Below are positions 36,777 through 44,893 of a DNA stretch of 64,000 bases, in pieces; the stretch's first letter is position 1, and each line of letters starts with the position of its first letter. The notes beneath the pieces were generated by a model. The model was not told the DNA's origin. It made no database searches and saw only the letters and a list, made by a program, of their open reading frames with translations. Origin of the DNA: Rhizobiales bacterium Ga0077545 (GTDB lineage Bacteria > Pseudomonadota > Alphaproteobacteria > Rhizobiales > Methylopilaceae); the NCBI GenBank assembly GCA_001464335.1, contig LNEV01000017.1, positions 100,981 through 164,980 of the forward strand, given 5' to 3'. The translations under genes and the position numbers were made by a program.

Positions 36777-37589
36777 ATGATTTTTCCATCACGAACTGTA
36801 ACGGCGGCCGCACTTGTCATTACATCGAGCGTCGCCGCCATGGCCTTTCCGGCCACCTCGACCTCAAACCTGAATGTGCGTTCCGGCCCGGGCACCAACT
36901 TTGCCGTCATCGACACCTTGCAGCCCGGCGAAACGGTGGATGTCACCGCGACGCAGGGCAACTGGTATCAGGTCGATGGGCAGGGTTGGGCCAGTGCCAG
37001 TTTCCTGGAATCGGGAGGTATTGCCCAGCCGGTCGCCGATTATGGATATCCCGCCTTCTACTACGGCGATGACCCCTATTATTGGGACACCGGCGGCTAT
37101 TACTGGTTCTGGAGCAACGGCATTCGCCGGCGCGTCGCCTACGATTGGTGGCGCAACCATCACAACAACATTCGCTGGGACAGGCGCTGGCGGCACCGCG
37201 ATTGGGACGGCCCGCGCCGTGACCGACGCGTCGAGCGCCGGGTCGAGCGCCGCGCCGACCGTGTCGACCGCAGGGTCGATCGCAGGGTCGATCGCAGGGT
37301 GGACCGCAGAGTCCAGCGGGCCGACCGCGGGGGTAATCGTGTCGACCGCAGAGTGGATCGCCGCGCGGACCGCCAGATCAGCCGTCGCGCTGACCGTGCT
37401 CCGCAGGCAAACCGGATACGTCAGGGGCGTGCATCGGCCATCGGCGCTCCACGGCGTGGCGGCTCGGTGAACCGTGCCTATTCGGGCAGAGGCGGAATGA
37501 GCGGCGGCCCGCGGGTCTATCAGCGAGGCGGCGGCGGTTTCGGAGGTGGCCGGATGGGCGGCGGCGGCAGAGGCGGCGGTCGTCGCTGA
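36777..37589 (+). CDS. Exported SH3b-domain protein, paralogue 4 (VDRR-repeat tail)
   Basis: A 270-residue protein. The start at 36777 is set by a strong aaaggaggaattc site. A signal peptide (MIFPSRTVTAAALVITSSVAA) precedes an SH3b domain almost matching paralogue 3 (NLNVRSGPGTNFAVIDTLQPG, VDGQGWASASFL). A Tyr/Trp-rich link follows (YYWDTGGYYWFWSNG), then Arg repeats built on the unit Val-Asp-Arg-Arg, and a Gly/Arg end (GGGGFGGGRMGGGGRGGG-like). The tail is highly basic and low-complexity. Part of it comes from 12-base tandem repeats. A terminator follows. Confidence 0.83.
   Translation: MIFPSRTVTAAALVITSSVAAMAFPATSTSNLNVRSGPGTNFAVIDTLQPGETVDVTATQGNWYQVDGQGWASASFLESGGIAQPVADYGYPAFYYGDDPYYWDTGGYYWFWSNGIRRRVAYDWWRNHHNNIRWDRRWRHRDWDGPRRDRRVERRVERRADRVDRRVDRRVDRRVDRRVQRADRGGNRVDRRVDRRADRQISRRADRAPQANRIRQGRASAIGAPRRGGSVNRAYSGRGGMSGGPRVYQRGGGGFGGGRMGGGGRGGGRR
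37263..37310 (+). repeat. 12-bp tandem repeat coding for Val-Asp-Arg-Arg
   Basis: Four in-register units of GTCGA(C/T)CGCAGG or near variants, each encoding VDRR, within paralogue 4. Further degenerate units follow near 37341. The repeat keeps the reading frame, so unit gain or loss would change tail length without frameshift. Confidence 0.8.
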
Positions 37590-37598
37590 CGAGCGAAG

Positions 37599-37630
37599 AA
37601 AAAGCCCGCCGTTCGCGGCGGGCTTTTTTT
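37599..37630. terminator. Bidirectional terminator between SH3b paralogue 4 and purB
   Basis: AAAAAGCCCGCC, loop GTTC, GCGGCGGGCTTTTTTT (one bulge). It has T-runs on both strands and serves the two convergent genes. Confidence 0.92.
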
Positions 37631-37638
37631 GAGAAAGC

Positions 37639-38946
37639 TCAGGCCTTGCCGAACACGCGTTTGAAGATCGTGTCGACGTGCTTGAAATGGTAGCCGAGAT
37701 CGAACAGGGCTTCGAGGTCGCTGTCCGAGAGATAGGCTTTGACGTCCGCGTCTGCCTTCAGCAGCGGAAGGAACTCGCCCTCCCCGCGCCACACCGGCAT
37801 CGCATTGCGCTGCACCAGTCTGTACGCATCCTCGCGGCTCGCGCCCTTCTGCGTCAGCGCCAGCAGCACGCGCTGCGAATGGACGAGCCCGCCGAGAAGA
37901 TCGAGATTCTTCTGCATCCGCTCGGGATAGACGACGAGGTTCTCGACGACGCCCGCAAGCCGGTTCAGCGCGAAATCGAGAGTCACCGTCGCATCCGGGC
38001 CGATCATGCGCTCGACCGAGGAATGCGAGATGTCGCGCTCGTGCCAGAGAGCGACATTCTCCATCGCCGGGAACGCGTAGGAGCGCACCATGCGGGCAAG
38101 GCCGGTCAGGTTTTCCGTCAGCACGGGATTGCGCTTGTGCGGCATGGCCGAGGAGCCCTTCTGGCCCGGCGAGAAATATTCCTCCGCCTCCAGAACCTCG
38201 GTGCGCTGCATGTGGCGCACTTCGAGCGCCAGATGCTCCACCGATGACGCCACAACCGCAAGCGCGGCAAAGAAGGCCGCATGGCGGTCGCGCGGGATGA
38301 CCTGCGTGGACACCGGCTCCGGCTCGAGCCCGAGCGCCTTGGCGACATGCTCTTCCACGCGCGGATCGACATTGGCGAATGTGCCGACAGCACCGGAAAT
38401 CGCGCAGGTCGCGACTTCCTTGCGCGCCTCGACCAGGCGACGCCTGGCGCGTTCGAATTCGGCATAATACCCGGCAAGCTTCAGCCCGAACGTCACCGGC
38501 TCGGCGTGAATGCCGTGCGAGCGCCCGATGGCGGGCGTCATCTTGTGCTCGAAGGCACGTTTCTCGATGGCGGCCAGCAGCCGGTCCACGTCGGCAATGA
38601 GAATGTCCGCGGCGCGCACGAGCTGGATGTTGAAGCAGGTGTCGAGCACGTCGGACGAGGTCATGCCCTGATGGACGAACCGCGCGTCCTCGCCGATGAA
38701 CTCGGCCAGATGCGTCAGGAAGGCGATGACGTCATGCTTGGTCTCGCGCTCGATCTCGTCGATGCGCGCCACATTGAATTCGGCCTTGCCGCCCTTCTCC
38801 CAGATCGTCTTCGCCGCGCTTTCGGGGATCACGCCGATCTTGGCGAGCGCGTCGGCGGCATGGGCCTCGATCTCGAACCAGATGCGGAAACGCGTCTCCG
38901 GCGTCCAGATCGATGCCATTTCGGGGCGGGAATAACGGGGGATCAT
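37639..38946 (-). CDS. purB: Adenylosuccinate lyase
   Basis: A 435-residue enzyme of the fumarase/aspartase superfamily. It splits fumarate from SAICAR and from adenylosuccinate in purine synthesis. The signature loop GQKGSSAMPHKRNPVLTENL is present (about residues 260-280), as are HQGMTSSDVLDT and GRSHGIHAEPVTFGLK with catalytic His residues. It begins 14 bases after rpe and is likely read with it. Confidence 0.98.
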   Translation of the reverse strand: MIPRYSRPEMASIWTPETRFRIWFEIEAHAADALAKIGVIPESAAKTIWEKGGKAEFNVARIDEIERETKHDVIAFLTHLAEFIGEDARFVHQGMTSSDVLDTCFNIQLVRAADILIADVDRLLAAIEKRAFEHKMTPAIGRSHGIHAEPVTFGLKLAGYYAEFERARRRLVEARKEVATCAISGAVGTFANVDPRVEEHVAKALGLEPEPVSTQVIPRDRHAAFFAALAVVASSVEHLALEVRHMQRTEVLEAEEYFSPGQKGSSAMPHKRNPVLTENLTGLARMVRSYAFPAMENVALWHERDISHSSVERMIGPDATVTLDFALNRLAGVVENLVVYPERMQKNLDLLGGLVHSQRVLLALTQKGASREDAYRLVQRNAMPVWRGEGEFLPLLKADADVKAYLSDSDLEALFDLGYHFKHVDTIFKRVFGKA

Positions 38947-38960
38947 GTGTACAACGTCCT

Positions 38961-39641
38961 TTAAGCCTGAAGGCTCACCGCGCGCGTGCCCGCGCTGCGG
39001 ATCGCCGAAATCTTGTCCGAATAGCCCGTGCCGCCCGAAAACACCGCCGAGCCCGCCACGAGCACATTCGCGCCCGCCGCTGTGCAGACGCCTGCGGTGT
39101 CCTTCGTCACGCCGCCGTCGATGACGATGTCGACCGGACGCGCGCCGAGCATGGCGCGCACCTGCGCGATCTTCGGCACGACCGAGGAGATGAAGCTCTG
39201 CCCGCCGAAGCCCGGATTGACCGTCATGATGAGGACGAGATCCACATCGTCGAGCACATGTGCCAGATGATCGGCCGGGGTTGCGGGATTGAGCGCCGCG
39301 CCGGCCTTCTTGCCGAGCTTGCGGATGGCCTGAAGCGAGCGGTGCAGATGCGGCCCGGCTTCGGCATGGACGGTGATGTGGTCCGCTCCCGCTTCCGCGA
39401 AGGCTTCGAGATAGGGGTCCGCCGGAGCGATCATCAGATGCACGTCGAGCGGCTTTTTGGTGTGGCGGCGCACCGCCCGCACCACTTCCGGCCCGTAGGA
39501 GATGTTCGGCACGAAATGGCCGTCCATCACATCGAGATGGATCCAGTCCGCGCCCGCCTCGTCGGCGGCGCGGACCTCTTCACCGAAACGCGCGAAATCG
39601 GCAGCGAGAATGGAGGGGGCGATCAGGATCGGGCTGGACAT
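38961..39641 (-). CDS. rpe: Ribulose-phosphate 3-epimerase
   Basis: A 226-residue TIM-barrel enzyme of the pentose phosphate and Calvin cycles that interconverts ribulose 5-phosphate and xylulose 5-phosphate. [22 protein letters not shown] is the standard start, at 39641 with a ggaagacaag site; the frame is open upstream but the extra part is not Rpe-like. [46 protein letters not shown] and the closing [27 protein letters not shown] carry the metal- and phosphate-binding residues. Confidence 0.97.
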   Translation of the reverse strand: MSSPILIAPSILAADFARFGEEVRAADEAGADWIHLDVMDGHFVPNISYGPEVVRAVRRHTKKPLDVHLMIAPADPYLEAFAEAGADHITVHAEAGPHLHRSLQAIRKLGKKAGAALNPATPADHLAHVLDDVDLVLIMTVNPGFGGQSFISSVVPKIAQVRAMLGARPVDIVIDGGVTKDTAGVCTAAGANVLVAGSAVFSGGTGYSDKISAIRSAGTRAVSLQA

Positions 39642-39713
39642 CTTGTCTTCCGTTGCGATGATGGCCTTATCCCGCAAGCGCCCTGAAAAAGCATCCCCCA
39701 AGAGCCGGATTTC

Positions 39714-39944
39714 ATGTCGCTGATTCACAACGAGCGAATCAAGCTCACGGCGAACTGGCTGAACGCGCTGGCCACCGCCCTCGTGGCGACGGGAGCCATC
39801 GCGCCGGTCGCCGCCTGGCTTTACGGCTTTCCGTCGGCCGTGGCGGATGCGCTTGATCTGGGAATTCTGTCTGCGGCTTGTACCTTGTCGGGTGCGGGCC
39901 TACATTGGTTGGCAAGACGTGTGCTCGGAGGATTGAAGGAATGA
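39714..39944 (+). CDS. Small membrane protein with two helices
   Basis: A 76-residue protein starting [19 protein letters not shown], with two hydrophobic segments ([18 protein letters not shown] and [19 protein letters not shown]) and a basic end. I do not recognise a named family; similar short HNER-type membrane proteins seem common in related genomes. The stop overlaps the next gene's ATG (ATGA), so the two are translated together. It begins 72 bases from the rpe start, divergently. Confidence 0.7.
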   Translation: MSLIHNERIKLTANWLNALATALVATGAIAPVAAWLYGFPSAVADALDLGILSAACTLSGAGLHWLARRVLGGLKE

Positions 39945-40126
39945 CATCGCTCGAACTCCTCGCTTTGGCCATGCCGGTGCTCACAGCGGCGTTCGTCGCG
40001 GTCTTCGCCCTCAACGTCCATCGCCTCGACGATCTTTTCGGCACGCGTTCGCGCCGGGAACCGCAGCCGCGCCCGGTGCGCGTGCGTGCCTCCCGCCCCG
40101 CGGTGCGCCGGGCGCCGCGCAACTGA
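39941..40126 (+). CDS. Small single-helix membrane protein
   Basis: A 61-residue protein, [20 protein letters not shown] with one membrane segment at the N-terminus, then a hydrophilic, Arg/Pro-rich end (PVRVRASRPAVRRAPRN). A gaagga site precedes the ATG, which overlaps the stop of the two-helix gene by four bases. No family recognised. The two may form a membrane complex, which is inference. Confidence 0.65.
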   Translation: MTSLELLALAMPVLTAAFVAVFALNVHRLDDLFGTRSRREPQPRPVRVRASRPAVRRAPRN

Positions 40127-40130
40127 CGCT

Positions 40131-40925
40131 CTAGCCTTCCTCTTCGGGCGATTTCAGCTTCCGCCGGTCGCGGCGCGAAGGTCCGCGCGGCCCCTCTTCC
40201 AGAGCGGCGACCACCCCGTGCAGCGTGCGGATATCGGCTTCCGACAGGCCGAGCCGATGGAAGATGTTGCGCAGATTGCGCACCATGATCGGCTTGCGGG
40301 GCTCCGGGTTGAAGAACCCTGCCCGCTCCAGCGCCTCCTCGATATGGGCAAAAAACGCCGTCAGATGCTTTTTCTCGGCAGGCCCCGACGTGGACGGCAT
40401 GTCGAACGGCAGCCCCCCGCCCGCCGCCTTGAACCATTCATACGAGACGAGCAGCACCGCCTGCGCGAGATTGAGGCTCTTGAACTTCGGGTTCACCGGA
40501 AAGGTCAGAACCCGGTCCGCCATCGAGATTTCGTCGTTCTCAAGCCCGATCCGCTCGCGGCCGAACATGACACCGGTCTTCTCGCCATTGCCGATATGGT
40601 GACGCATCAAGGCGGCGGCCTCCGCGGGGCCATCGACGGCCTTGGCCTGTCCCCGCTCCCGCGCCGTCGTGGCAAAGACCAAAGTCAGATCGGCCAGCGC
40701 CTCCTCCAGGGTCTCGCACACCCGTGCCGCGTCCAGCACGCCGAGCGCGCCCGATGCGAGGGCGACGGCCTTGGGATGCGGGAACTTCGTCTGCGGCCGC
40801 ACGAGGCGCAGATCGGTCAGCCCGAAATTCATCATGGCGCGCGCCACCGAACCGATGTTTTCGGGCATTTGCGGCTCGACAAGAATGATGGCGGGGCCGG
40901 TCACGGCAGCGGAATCGGAGATCAT
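40131..40925 (-). CDS. trmJ: tRNA (cytidine/uridine-2'-O-)-methyltransferase TrmJ
   Basis: A 264-residue SPOUT-class enzyme that methylates the ribose of tRNA position 32. The N-terminal domain has PAIILVEPQMPENIGSVARAMMNFGLTDLRLV, the TrmJ hallmark. The knot region contains VMFGRERIGLENDEI and FPVNPKFKSLNLAQAVLLVSYEW, which builds the AdoMet pocket. The C-terminal extension (TAFFAHIEEALERAGFF) is the usual TrmJ tail. It ends next to the small membrane-protein pair. Confidence 0.95.
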   Translation of the reverse strand: MISDSAAVTGPAIILVEPQMPENIGSVARAMMNFGLTDLRLVRPQTKFPHPKAVALASGALGVLDAARVCETLEEALADLTLVFATTARERGQAKAVDGPAEAAALMRHHIGNGEKTGVMFGRERIGLENDEISMADRVLTFPVNPKFKSLNLAQAVLLVSYEWFKAAGGGLPFDMPSTSGPAEKKHLTAFFAHIEEALERAGFFNPEPRKPIMVRNLRNIFHRLGLSEADIRTLHGVVAALEEGPRGPSRRDRRKLKSPEEEG

Positions 40926-41030
40926 GGCGCGCGGGGGACTAGCCTATCCCGGGGGCGAAGTCGACGCGCTCTTTCATGTCGACGCGGCCATTCACATTGC
41001 CGGAACGGATAGAATTCGACGCATTTGCTT

Positions 41031-41390
41031 ATGCGCCCGTTAGAAAGCCCGGACCTATACAAAAGCCGATTTCTCTTTGTGCAGTGCGGGCTTGAGAGCA
41101 AACCAGTGACGCGTCGACAACCGTTTTCGACGGCAGCGAAATGCATTCTGCCGGATGGCTCCGTTCATCCTTGCAAGTTTGCGGATGCGTCCGCCTCCAA
41201 GGCAACCTTGTACTTTCCCATGCATGTCCCCGATTTGCCGAAACGCTTCATCGCGGACCTGTCCGGCAATATCGAGATCCGGCGTGCCTGCGAACTGATC
41301 TGGCAAAAAGGCCCGATCGCCGGGGTCGCGTTTTTCCGCGTCGAAGACAAACGTCCCGCCCGGCCCGGTCCCTCTCCCGCCCCGGCCTGA
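41031..41390 (+). CDS. PilZ-like domain protein
   Basis: A 119-residue protein. The region TRRQPFSTAAKCILPDGSVH, then CKFADASASKATLYF and RRACELIWQKGPIAGVAF, has the outline of small rhizobial PilZ-type proteins (basic N-terminal motif, short D-x-S-like strand and closing GVxF strand), though the canonical RxxxR and DxSxxG motifs are imperfect, so c-di-GMP binding is doubtful. A GTG at 41106 with gagagcaa upstream would give a shorter protein beginning VTRRQPF. Genes with GGDEF domains elsewhere in the window could supply the ligand. Confidence 0.55.
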   Translation: MRPLESPDLYKSRFLFVQCGLESKPVTRRQPFSTAAKCILPDGSVHPCKFADASASKATLYFPMHVPDLPKRFIADLSGNIEIRRACELIWQKGPIAGVAFFRVEDKRPARPGPSPAPA

Positions 41391-41600
41391 ACCCCGCGCT
41401 CGCAACAGCTCCACGCACGTATTTACAATAAAATTGCTGCGGCGCCCGCCGGAACACGCGCTAAGGGCTCATTTCTGAGAAGCTTTCCCACTGACGGCGC
41501 TCGTAAAAATCAGCCGTTTCCCGGGCTTTGGCGCCTTTCATCCCCGCGCGGGCCGATGCTATAGATGCGCCCCGCACAACGAACAAAGGCGCTTTCTCTG

Positions 41601-42812
41601 ATGGCTAAGATCAAGGTGGCAAACCCGGTCGTCGAACTCGACGGCGATGAGATGACCCGCATCATCTGGCAGTTCATCAAGGACAAGCTGATCCATCCTT
41701 ATCTCGACATCGATCTCAAATATTACGATCTCGGCCTGCCCAACCGCGAAGCCACCAAGGATCAGGTCACGGTCGATGCCGCCAACGCCATCAAGAAGTA
41801 CGGCGTCGGTGTGAAGTGCGCGACCATCACCGCCGACAACCACCGCATGTCGGAATACAATCTCACCGAGATGTGGCGTTCGCCCAACGGCACGATCCGC
41901 AACATTCTCGGCGGTGTCATCTTCCGCGAGCCGATCATCTGCAAGAACGTGCCGCGTCTCGTTCCGGGCTGGACGCAACCGATCATCATCGGCCGCCACG
42001 CCTATGGCGATCAGTACCGCGCCACCGATTTCCTGTTCCCCGGCAAGGGCACGCTGACGCTGAAATTCGTCGGCGAGAACGGCGATGTCATCGAGAGGGA
42101 AGTCTTCCAGGCTCCTGGCGCCGGCGTCACGCTCGCGATGTACAACCTCGATGAATCGATCAAGGAATTCGCCCGCGCCTCGTTCAATTACGGCCTCAAC
42201 CGTAAGTACCCGGTCTATCTGTCCACCAAGGACACGATCCTCAAAAAGTATGACGGCCGCTTCAAGGACATCTTCCAGGAAATCTACGACGCCGAGTTCA
42301 AGGCCGATTTCGAAAAGAACAACATTCATTACGAGCATCGCCTGATCGACGACATGGTTGCCTCGGCGCTCAAATGGTCCGGCGGCTATGTCTGGGCCTG
42401 CAAGAACTATGACGGCGACGTGCAGTCCGACACGGTGGCGCAGGGCTTCGGCTCGCTCGGCCTGATGACCTCCGTCCTGATGACGCCGGACGGCAACACG
42501 GTGGAGGCCGAAGCCGCCCACGGCACCGTCACGCGTCATTACCGCGAGCACCAGAAGGGCAAAGAAACCTCGACGAACTCGATGGCTTCGATCTTTGCCT
42601 GGACGCGCGGTCTCGCCCATCGCGCCAAGCTCGACAACAATGCCGACCTGAAAACCTTCGCCGAAACGCTGGAGAAGGTCTGCATCGACACCGTCGAGAG
42701 CGGCCACATGACGAAGGATCTCGCGCTGCTCGTCGGCCCGGACCAGAAATGGCTCTCGACCACAGGCTTCCTCGACAAGATCGACGAGAACCTGAAAAAA
42801 GCGATGGCCTGA
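41601..42812 (+). CDS. icd: Isocitrate dehydrogenase (NADP+)
   Basis: A 403-residue homodimeric, eukaryote-like (subfamily II) enzyme of the TCA cycle, making 2-oxoglutarate. [23 protein letters not shown] begins the protein. Further signatures are [27 protein letters not shown] with substrate-binding residues, and [26 protein letters not shown]. The ATG at 41601 matches the family start; the frame opens 12 codons earlier. The next gene begins at the stop codon (TGATG). Confidence 0.98.
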   Translation: MAKIKVANPVVELDGDEMTRIIWQFIKDKLIHPYLDIDLKYYDLGLPNREATKDQVTVDAANAIKKYGVGVKCATITADNHRMSEYNLTEMWRSPNGTIRNILGGVIFREPIICKNVPRLVPGWTQPIIIGRHAYGDQYRATDFLFPGKGTLTLKFVGENGDVIEREVFQAPGAGVTLAMYNLDESIKEFARASFNYGLNRKYPVYLSTKDTILKKYDGRFKDIFQEIYDAEFKADFEKNNIHYEHRLIDDMVASALKWSGGYVWACKNYDGDVQSDTVAQGFGSLGLMTSVLMTPDGNTVEAEAAHGTVTRHYREHQKGKETSTNSMASIFAWTRGLAHRAKLDNNADLKTFAETLEKVCIDTVESGHMTKDLALLVGPDQKWLSTTGFLDKIDENLKKAMA

Positions 42813-43294
42813 TGTCGGATGCGTCCGATCCGCTGCTCGACGACGATGCTCCTCAGGAGGACGCATCGGCCGTCGAGCGACGGACGGACGCTCTCCTCGC
42901 CCGGGCTTTTTCCGAAAGCGGCGCGGATGTTTTCGCCGACGGCGATGCGAACGAACTTGAAGCTTCCAAAAAAGCCGCGGACCGCCTCGTCCAGCTGAAG
43001 CTCGGACGCTTTACGGATGACGGCCGTACGCGCGTCGAACTCACGAATGCCGGCCGCTACTGGGCCATGCATGGCGGCTATTTCGCCTTCCTCAAGGAAG
43101 AGCCCCCGTCCGGCCGAGGCGGTGGCGGTGGCGGCGACCGCAGCCCCGAATTCCAGCAATTGCGCATGACCTATATGAAGCTGCGCCTCAACACCTTCTG
43201 GCTCACCTTCGGCCTGTCGATCGCGGGCTTCGTCATTTCGCTCGTGTCCATCGGCATCGCGCTCTACACCGGCGAGCCGTTTTTCCGACGTTAA
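42812..43294 (+). CDS. Hypothetical single-pass membrane protein coupled to icd
   Basis: A 160-residue protein. An acidic N-terminal region (SDASDPLLDDDAPQEDASA) leads to a middle with GRTRVELTNAGRYWAMHGGYFAFLKEE, a glycine stretch, and one C-terminal membrane segment (TFWLTFGLSIAGFVISLVSIGIALYTG). I do not recognise a family. The middle looks like a small winged-helix fold (LTNAGRYWA is often seen at the end of such domains), which is tentative. The ATG shares a base with the icd stop. Confidence 0.7.
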   Translation: MSDASDPLLDDDAPQEDASAVERRTDALLARAFSESGADVFADGDANELEASKKAADRLVQLKLGRFTDDGRTRVELTNAGRYWAMHGGYFAFLKEEPPSGRGGGGGGDRSPEFQQLRMTYMKLRLNTFWLTFGLSIAGFVISLVSIGIALYTGEPFFRR

Positions 43295-43405
43295 GCGCAG
43301 CGTAATTACCAGTTCCGCAACGTGCGGAAGGGCACGCCAGCGTCAAACTTGAGTCAAGCTCACGCCCCATTCCTGAAGCAGATTCCCCAATGATCGGGGG
43401 ATCTT

Positions 43406-44416
43406 ATGGCTCGAAACCGGACGATCGCGACCAGCATGCTTGCCGTTACAGCAGCCGGCTTGTTTGTCGCAAACACGAGCGTTCTTGTGCCCGCACCGTC
43501 CGGGCGCACCGAACTTCTCGCCCATCGTGGCGTGCATCAGAGATTTTCGACCGAGGGCATCGAACGCGGCACCTGCACAGCCGCGCGCATCCTGCCTCCG
43601 ACACACATCTTCATCGAGAACACGATCCCCTCCATCGACGCTGCGTTTAACGCGGGCGCGGACATGGTGGAATTCGACATCCAGCCGACACGCGACGGGG
43701 ATTTCGCGGTGTTCCATGACCGGACCGTCGATTGCCGTACGGACGGAGCCGGCGTCACGCGCGAAAAATCTCTGGCGGAGCTGAAGGCGCTCGACGCCGG
43801 CCACGGCTACACAGCGGACGGCGGGCAGAGCTTCCCGTTTCGCGGGCGGGGCATCGGCCTCATACCCTCCCTAGGCGAAGTGCTGGAAATGTTTCCGGAC
43901 CGCCGCTTTCTCATCCACATCAAGAGCCGCGATCCGGACGAGGGAAAACTCCTCGCGGAACGCCTCGCACAGCTTCCGCCCGAGCAACGCGACCTCCTGA
44001 CCATCTACGGCGCCGACCGGCCGGTCGGCGCGCTGAAGGCGGCCTTGCCGGATCAGCGCGTGGCCGCGCGCGGCAAACTGAAGGCGTGCCTGCTGCGCTA
44101 CATGGCGATGGGCTGGACGGGATACATGCCGCAGGCCTGCCGCAACGGCGTCATGTTCGCACCCAGCAACATCGCGCCCTGGCTGTGGGGCTGGCCCCAT
44201 CGGCTCGCGGCACGTCTGGACGAAGCCAACGCCAAACTCGTCATTCTCGGTCCCTACACGGGCGGCGATTTCTCAACCGGCGTCGACAGCGCCGAACAGC
44301 TTGCCGAGCTCCCGCCGACCCTTCCGGCCATGCTGTGGACCAACGACATCCGCAACGTTGCCCTGATCGCAAAGCGCCCGCTCATTCTGCCGATGGCGGA
44401 ACGCACGTCCGACTAG
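43406..44416 (+). CDS. Glycerophosphodiester phosphodiesterase family protein
   Basis: A 336-residue TIM-barrel enzyme of the GDPD family. The N-terminus has a signal or anchor segment (MLAVTAAGLFVANTSVLV). Catalytic and metal residues lie in ELLAHRGVHQ, FIENTIPSIDAAFNAGADMVEFDIQPTRDGDFAVFHDRTVD, and FLIHIKSRDP. Such enzymes split glycerophosphodiesters to glycerol 3-phosphate and an alcohol; the substrate may be different here because the C-terminal half is divergent. Likely periplasmic. Confidence 0.88.
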   Translation: MARNRTIATSMLAVTAAGLFVANTSVLVPAPSGRTELLAHRGVHQRFSTEGIERGTCTAARILPPTHIFIENTIPSIDAAFNAGADMVEFDIQPTRDGDFAVFHDRTVDCRTDGAGVTREKSLAELKALDAGHGYTADGGQSFPFRGRGIGLIPSLGEVLEMFPDRRFLIHIKSRDPDEGKLLAERLAQLPPEQRDLLTIYGADRPVGALKAALPDQRVAARGKLKACLLRYMAMGWTGYMPQACRNGVMFAPSNIAPWLWGWPHRLAARLDEANAKLVILGPYTGGDFSTGVDSAEQLAELPPTLPAMLWTNDIRNVALIAKRPLILPMAERTSD

Positions 44417-44428
44417 GGCACGTACTCG

Positions 44429-44803
44429 TCACGTGGCCGTCGCGATCCACCAGATATTGCCGCTGGTGTCCTTCACGCCGCCACGGCGGTCGCCGTCCGG
44501 GTGATCCTTCGGCTCCTCGACCGCAACCGCACCGTGATCGAGCGCGCGATGAAACACCGCGTCCACGTCATCGACATAGATGTGCATCCAGATCGGGAAG
44601 TGCGGAAACTGCTCGGTGCCGTCCGCGACCATGACGACGCTGTCGCCGATGCGCACCGACGCGTGCATCACGGTCCCGTCCTCGCGGTCCATGCGCATCA
44701 ATTCTTCGCCGCCGAACACATCGGTGATGAACTGGATGAGGCGCGGCGCCCCCCACGCCATCACATAGGGGGACACCACCGAATGGCCTTCGCGCTGCGT
44801 CAT
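44429..44803 (-). CDS. VOC-family (PhnB/glyoxalase-like) protein
   Basis: A 124-residue protein of the vicinal-oxygen-chelate superfamily: VVSPYVMAWGAPRLIQFITDVFGGEEL, MHASVRIGDSVVMVADG, and the closing DRRGGVKDTSGNIWWIAT. The PhnB-like subgroup has unknown substrates. The ATG at 44803 has gaggagacagg upstream, which decides the start. It lies 90 bases after alaS on the same strand. Confidence 0.9.
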   Translation of the reverse strand: MTQREGHSVVSPYVMAWGAPRLIQFITDVFGGEELMRMDREDGTVMHASVRIGDSVVMVADGTEQFPHFPIWMHIYVDDVDAVFHRALDHGAVAVEEPKDHPDGDRRGGVKDTSGNIWWIATAT

Positions 44804-44893
44804 GCCTGTCTCCTCATTTCGGGAGAGCTTAGGGCACCTCAATGAGAGGACAATGACGTTTTCAGAGCAGCGCGATGGCGGGCCGCGGGAGCG

